The position numbers and the translations under genes are program-made. The notes beneath the pieces were generated by a model. That model saw only the letters and a list, made by a program, of their open reading frames with translations, was not told where the DNA came from and made no database searches. A stretch of 17,184 nt of DNA from NCBI GenBank assembly GCA_023356515.1, contig JAKQYG010000028.1, forward strand, positions 1 to 17,184, given 5' to 3'. Positions 14,715 to 17,184 of this stretch are shown in pieces (within the stretch, counting starts at the first letter, position 1; each line of letters begins with the position of its first letter). The DNA is from Trichodesmium sp. MAG_R04 (GTDB lineage Bacteria; Cyanobacteriota; Cyanobacteriia; Cyanobacteriales; Microcoleaceae).

Positions 14715-16541
14715 ATGAGTTACTGCTATAATCCTACTTGCAAAAAACCCCAAAACCCAGATAAAAATAAATTCTGCCAAAGTTGTGGAGCAAAGCTGAT
14801 TTTGAGAGAACATTATCGCCTCCTAAAACCAATTGGAATTGGCACATTTAGTAGAACATTTTTAGCAGTTGATGAAGATATTCCTTCAAAATCAATCTCT
14901 GTCATTAAACAATTTCTACCGATAGCTACTCCCGGTAAAAATTCTGCACAAAATATCAATGAAATAGAAAAAGCATCAATATCATTTCATAGAGAAGCAT
15001 TACAATTAGACAAACTGGGAAAGCACCCTCAAATTCCTAGTTTATTAGCCTATTTTTTTGTCTCATCTTATAAATACTTAGTCCAAGAATATATAGAAGG
15101 AAAAAACTTGGCTCAAGAGTTAAAAGAACAGGGCACATTCGATGAACAAAAAATTAGAAAGTTTCTCATAGAAATGCTCCCAGTCTTACAATTTATACAT
15201 AAAAATCAGGTAATTCATCGTGATATTAAACCAGAAAATATTATTCGTCGTGGTGCTGATCAAACAAGATATGACTGGGTGGAAAATTTATGTTTAGTCG
15301 GTTTTGGTTCTGCTAAAGCTATTTCTACTCACCTTACACTCAAAACTGATACTATTATTGGTTCTCCAGAATATACAGCTCCAGAACAATTAATGGGTAA
15401 ACCTGTATTTGCTAGCGATATCTATAGTTTGGGCATTGTTTGTATTCAGTTAATGACTCAACTAAAGCCTTTCGACTTGCGTAAGGCTGAGGAGTGGTTA
15501 TGGCAACAATATTTACCTAGACCTGTGAGTACATCTTTAAGTAATATCATTAATAAAATGTTGCAAGTTTCGTTATCGCAACGTTATCACTCTACAGAAG
15601 ATGTTTTGAAAGATTTAATCCAAACAGTGGGAAGTTCTTGGACAGGGCTGGAAAGGTGGGAAAGTCATGGTCATAAAGTTAGAACTGTAACTTTTGGTAT
15701 TGATGGTCAAACTCTGGTGAGTGGGGGTGAAGACAATAGTATTAAGGTATGGACTCTCGGAGCTGGAAACGACCCTCAGACTTTAGGAGGATGGATGTTT
15801 AGTCATTCCGGATGGGTTCAGGCGATCGCTCTAACTCCAGATGGTCAGACTTTGGTGAGTGGAAGTAATGATGGTACGCTAAAGGTTTGGAATTTGGGCA
15901 CTGGAAAGTTGGTGCGAACTTTGGGGAGTTGGTTTGGTCAAGACTGGAGTGCTGTGCAGGCGATCACTATTAGTAAAGATTCTCAGATCTTGGCAAGTGG
16001 TCATAGTGACAAGACCGTAAAGGTTTGGTATCTTGGTAATGGGAAAATGCGAGGATTTTTGCAAGGTCATACTGCATGGGTAGAGTCCGTTGCTATGAGT
16101 CCGGATGGTAAGGTCTTGGCAAGTGGCAGTGGAGATAAGATGATTAAGTTATGGGATATTGAGACAGGAAAGTTGCTGTTAACCTTGACTGGCCATAGTG
16201 ATGTAGTTCGGAGTGTGGCGATAACTCCCGATGGCCAGATATTAGCTAGTGGGAGTAGTGATAATACTGTCAGGTTGTGGCAGTTAGGAACCGGAGATAC
16301 ATTGGGAATATTGCAGCATCCTGATAGTGTTAATAGTGTGGCGATCGCTCCCGATGGTTTGATTTTGGTAAGCGGGTGTCGGGATAAGAATTTGTACTTA
16401 TGGAATCCTTATACAATGGAGAAGGTGGGAATATTGAGTCAAGAGGCGGCAGTAAATACGGTGACTTTTAGTGTGGATGGTCAGATGTTGGCGGCGGGTT
16501 GTGGGGATGGGAGTTTGGGTGTATGGCAGAGGGTAAGTTAG
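14715..16541 (+). CDS. Zinc-ribbon / Ser-Thr protein kinase / WD40 protein with altered DFG motif
   Basis: A 608-residue protein of a type common in cyanobacteria. Residues 1-30 form a zinc ribbon with Cys4, Cys9, Cys21 and Cys24. A Hanks-type kinase domain spans about 34-305: glycine loop IGIGTFSRTF (third Gly replaced by Ser46), ATP lysine Lys65 in VIKQF, catalytic HRDIKPEN (168-175), TAPEQ (221-225) and Asp235 in SDIYSLG. The metal-binding DFG motif is GFG at 196-198, because codon 15300-15302 is GGT, one base away from an Asp codon. Residues about 314-608 hold seven WD40 repeats, each with an SG-D core and a closing VW or LW dipeptide, enough for one closed seven-bladed propeller. By family knowledge the kinase phosphorylates Ser/Thr targets chosen by the propeller. 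With GFG it may be weak or a pseudokinase scaffold; this is inference. An AAGG lies close before the ATG. It has 585 bases of non-coding sequence upstream and a tRNA gene downstream. Confidence 0.94.
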   Translation: MSYCYNPTCKKPQNPDKNKFCQSCGAKLILREHYRLLKPIGIGTFSRTFLAVDEDIPSKSISVIKQFLPIATPGKNSAQNINEIEKASISFHREALQLDKLGKHPQIPSLLAYFFVSSYKYLVQEYIEGKNLAQELKEQGTFDEQKIRKFLIEMLPVLQFIHKNQVIHRDIKPENIIRRGADQTRYDWVENLCLVGFGSAKAISTHLTLKTDTIIGSPEYTAPEQLMGKPVFASDIYSLGIVCIQLMTQLKPFDLRKAEEWLWQQYLPRPVSTSLSNIINKMLQVSLSQRYHSTEDVLKDLIQTVGSSWTGLERWESHGHKVRTVTFGIDGQTLVSGGEDNSIKVWTLGAGNDPQTLGGWMFSHSGWVQAIALTPDGQTLVSGSNDGTLKVWNLGTGKLVRTLGSWFGQDWSAVQAITISKDSQILASGHSDKTVKVWYLGNGKMRGFLQGHTAWVESVAMSPDGKVLASGSGDKMIKLWDIETGKLLLTLTGHSDVVRSVAITPDGQILASGSSDNTVRLWQLGTGDTLGILQHPDSVNSVAIAPDGLILVSGCRDKNLYLWNPYTMEKVGILSQEAAVNTVTFSVDGQMLAAGCGDGSLGVWQRVS

Positions 16542-16571
16542 TGGTTGGTTGGAAATTATATTTTTTAGGGG

Positions 16572-16600
16572 TTGCAATTTCCGGAAAGGTGTGTTATAGT
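16572..16600 (+). promoter_or_regulatory. Sigma-70-type promoter of tRNA-Val
   Basis: TTGCAA (16572-16577) and TATAGT (16595-16600) are separated by exactly 17 bases and end 12 bases before the tRNA 5' end. Both hexamers differ from consensus at one position. The position and spacing make this a convincing tRNA promoter, independent of the kinase gene that ends at 16541. Confidence 0.75.
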
Positions 16601-16612
16601 AAGCCTTGATTG

Positions 16613-16686
16613 GGACGTATAGCTCAGTTGGTTAGAGCACCACGTTGACATCGTGGGGGTCACAGATTCGAGTTCTGTTACGTCCA
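16613..16686 (+). tRNA. tRNA-Val (GAC)
   Basis: A complete cloverleaf is visible. GGACGTA pairs with TACGTCC, the D arm reads AGCTCAGTTGGTTAGAGC, the anticodon stem CCACG pairs with CGTGG around TTGACAT (anticodon GAC), and the T arm contains GATTCGAGTTC. The discriminator base is A16686, as expected for tRNA-Val. CCA is not encoded. Its own promoter lies at 16572-16600. Confidence 0.97.
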
Positions 16687-17184
16687 TTTTTCTGAATCTA
16701 ATTTTGACGTTAGAAATTGAAGTGCGGAATGTGGGCTAGAATTAGACTTTAAGATTTTTTTTCTTGAGTCTAAATACTTATTCATATTCCATATTCAAGT
16801 TTCCCCATCTTTCTGTACTATAGCAATGAGCACTTATCTATTTACATGTTACTATCGTCTTTAAATGTAGTACAAATTTATGCTACTATTACCAATAGTT
16901 TCACATATTTTACATTAGTAGCAACTTATCAATAGCACTCGAAGCAAAGGTTAGGACATTACTAAATGCTGAAATTCAGTCAGGGATTACTTCTGACTTC
17001 TTACTTACCCGTAGTGCTATACTTCGACTGCTATAACAGTTCTCTGAGACGAAATTTCCTCCTTTGAACAACAATAATTTTTACCATATCTATTTTTCAA
17101 CATATTTACACCTTGAAAACACATAAAAAAAAGCCCTCCATCTGGAGAGCTTTTTTTGAAATTCAATTAATACAGTTAGGAATT
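16687..17184. other. Intergenic region to window end
   Basis: These 498 bases contain no supported gene. They include a 17-base stretch (16719-16735) that recurs inverted at 3347-3363, and a strong bidirectional terminator at 17125-17157. The remaining AT-rich sequence shows nothing I recognise on either strand. Confidence 0.6.
17125..17157. terminator. Bidirectional rho-independent terminator
   Basis: An A-run (17125-17132), an imperfect stem AGC-C-CTCC with GGAG-A-GCT around the loop ATCT, and a T-run (17151-17157) form a classical intrinsic terminator readable on both strands. No gene ends close on its left, so it most likely serves a minus-strand gene beyond the window edge or the end of a long tRNA-Val read-through transcript. 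Confidence 0.8.

Noticed and set aside
15879..16070. Minus-strand frame of 63 codons in the WD40 region
   Set aside because: Antisense to the repeat-rich propeller region; the repeated codons keep the opposite strand open by chance.

Overview
The window looks like a stretch of chromosome from a filamentous, non-heterocystous cyanobacterium, perhaps of the marine Trichodesmium/Okeania type (inference). The supporting signs are seven intact GCGATCGC (HIP1) octamers, all inside genes; an AT-rich sequence with long non-coding gaps; a glutamyl-tRNA synthetase carrying the cyanobacteria-specific CAAD membrane domain; a zinc-ribbon/Ser-Thr kinase/WD40 fusion; a PilJ-type hybrid histidine kinase; and a C-DES-type cystine lyase.

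Layout. Positions 1-336 hold the end of an FAD-dependent oxidoreductase gene (+). It converges on a block of minus-strand genes: a multi-PAS GGDEF-EAL protein (373-3174), a small secreted PPC-like protein (3609-4100), gltX-CAAD (4210-6366), tRNA-Asp(GUC) (7045-7118), a membrane-anchored phytase-like esterase (7602-8726) and a TM0106-type RecB-like nuclease (9010-10545). A divergent intergenic region (10546-10871) separates these from a plus-strand block: hybrid histidine kinase (10872-12896), PLP-dependent cystine lyase-like enzyme (12942-14129), zinc-ribbon/kinase/WD40 protein (14715-16541) and tRNA-Val(GAC) (16613-16686). A bidirectional terminator lies at 17125-17157.

The most unusual feature is a pair of directly repeated, ORF-less elements of about 250 bp (6754-7004 and 7302-7553) bracketing the tRNA-Asp gene. 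Each has TTAC before its left end, an AAAG guide beside a left-end hairpin, a long structured right end and a terminal TCAA. These are the hallmarks of an IS608-like IS200/IS605 transposon that has lost tnpA and tnpB. The conserved right half is about 97% identical between copies and looks like an omegaRNA (reRNA) scaffold, so each copy could present its own 3' flank as a guide to a TnpB encoded elsewhere. This is inference from sequence architecture.

Other genes of note are signalling proteins with altered catalytic motifs: a kinase with GFG instead of DFG, and a cyclic-di-GMP protein with GSDDF instead of GGDEF but an intact EAL domain. Apart from the closely spaced histidine kinase/lyase pair, and possibly gltX with the small secreted-protein gene, the genes appear to be separate transcription units with no single shared pathway.
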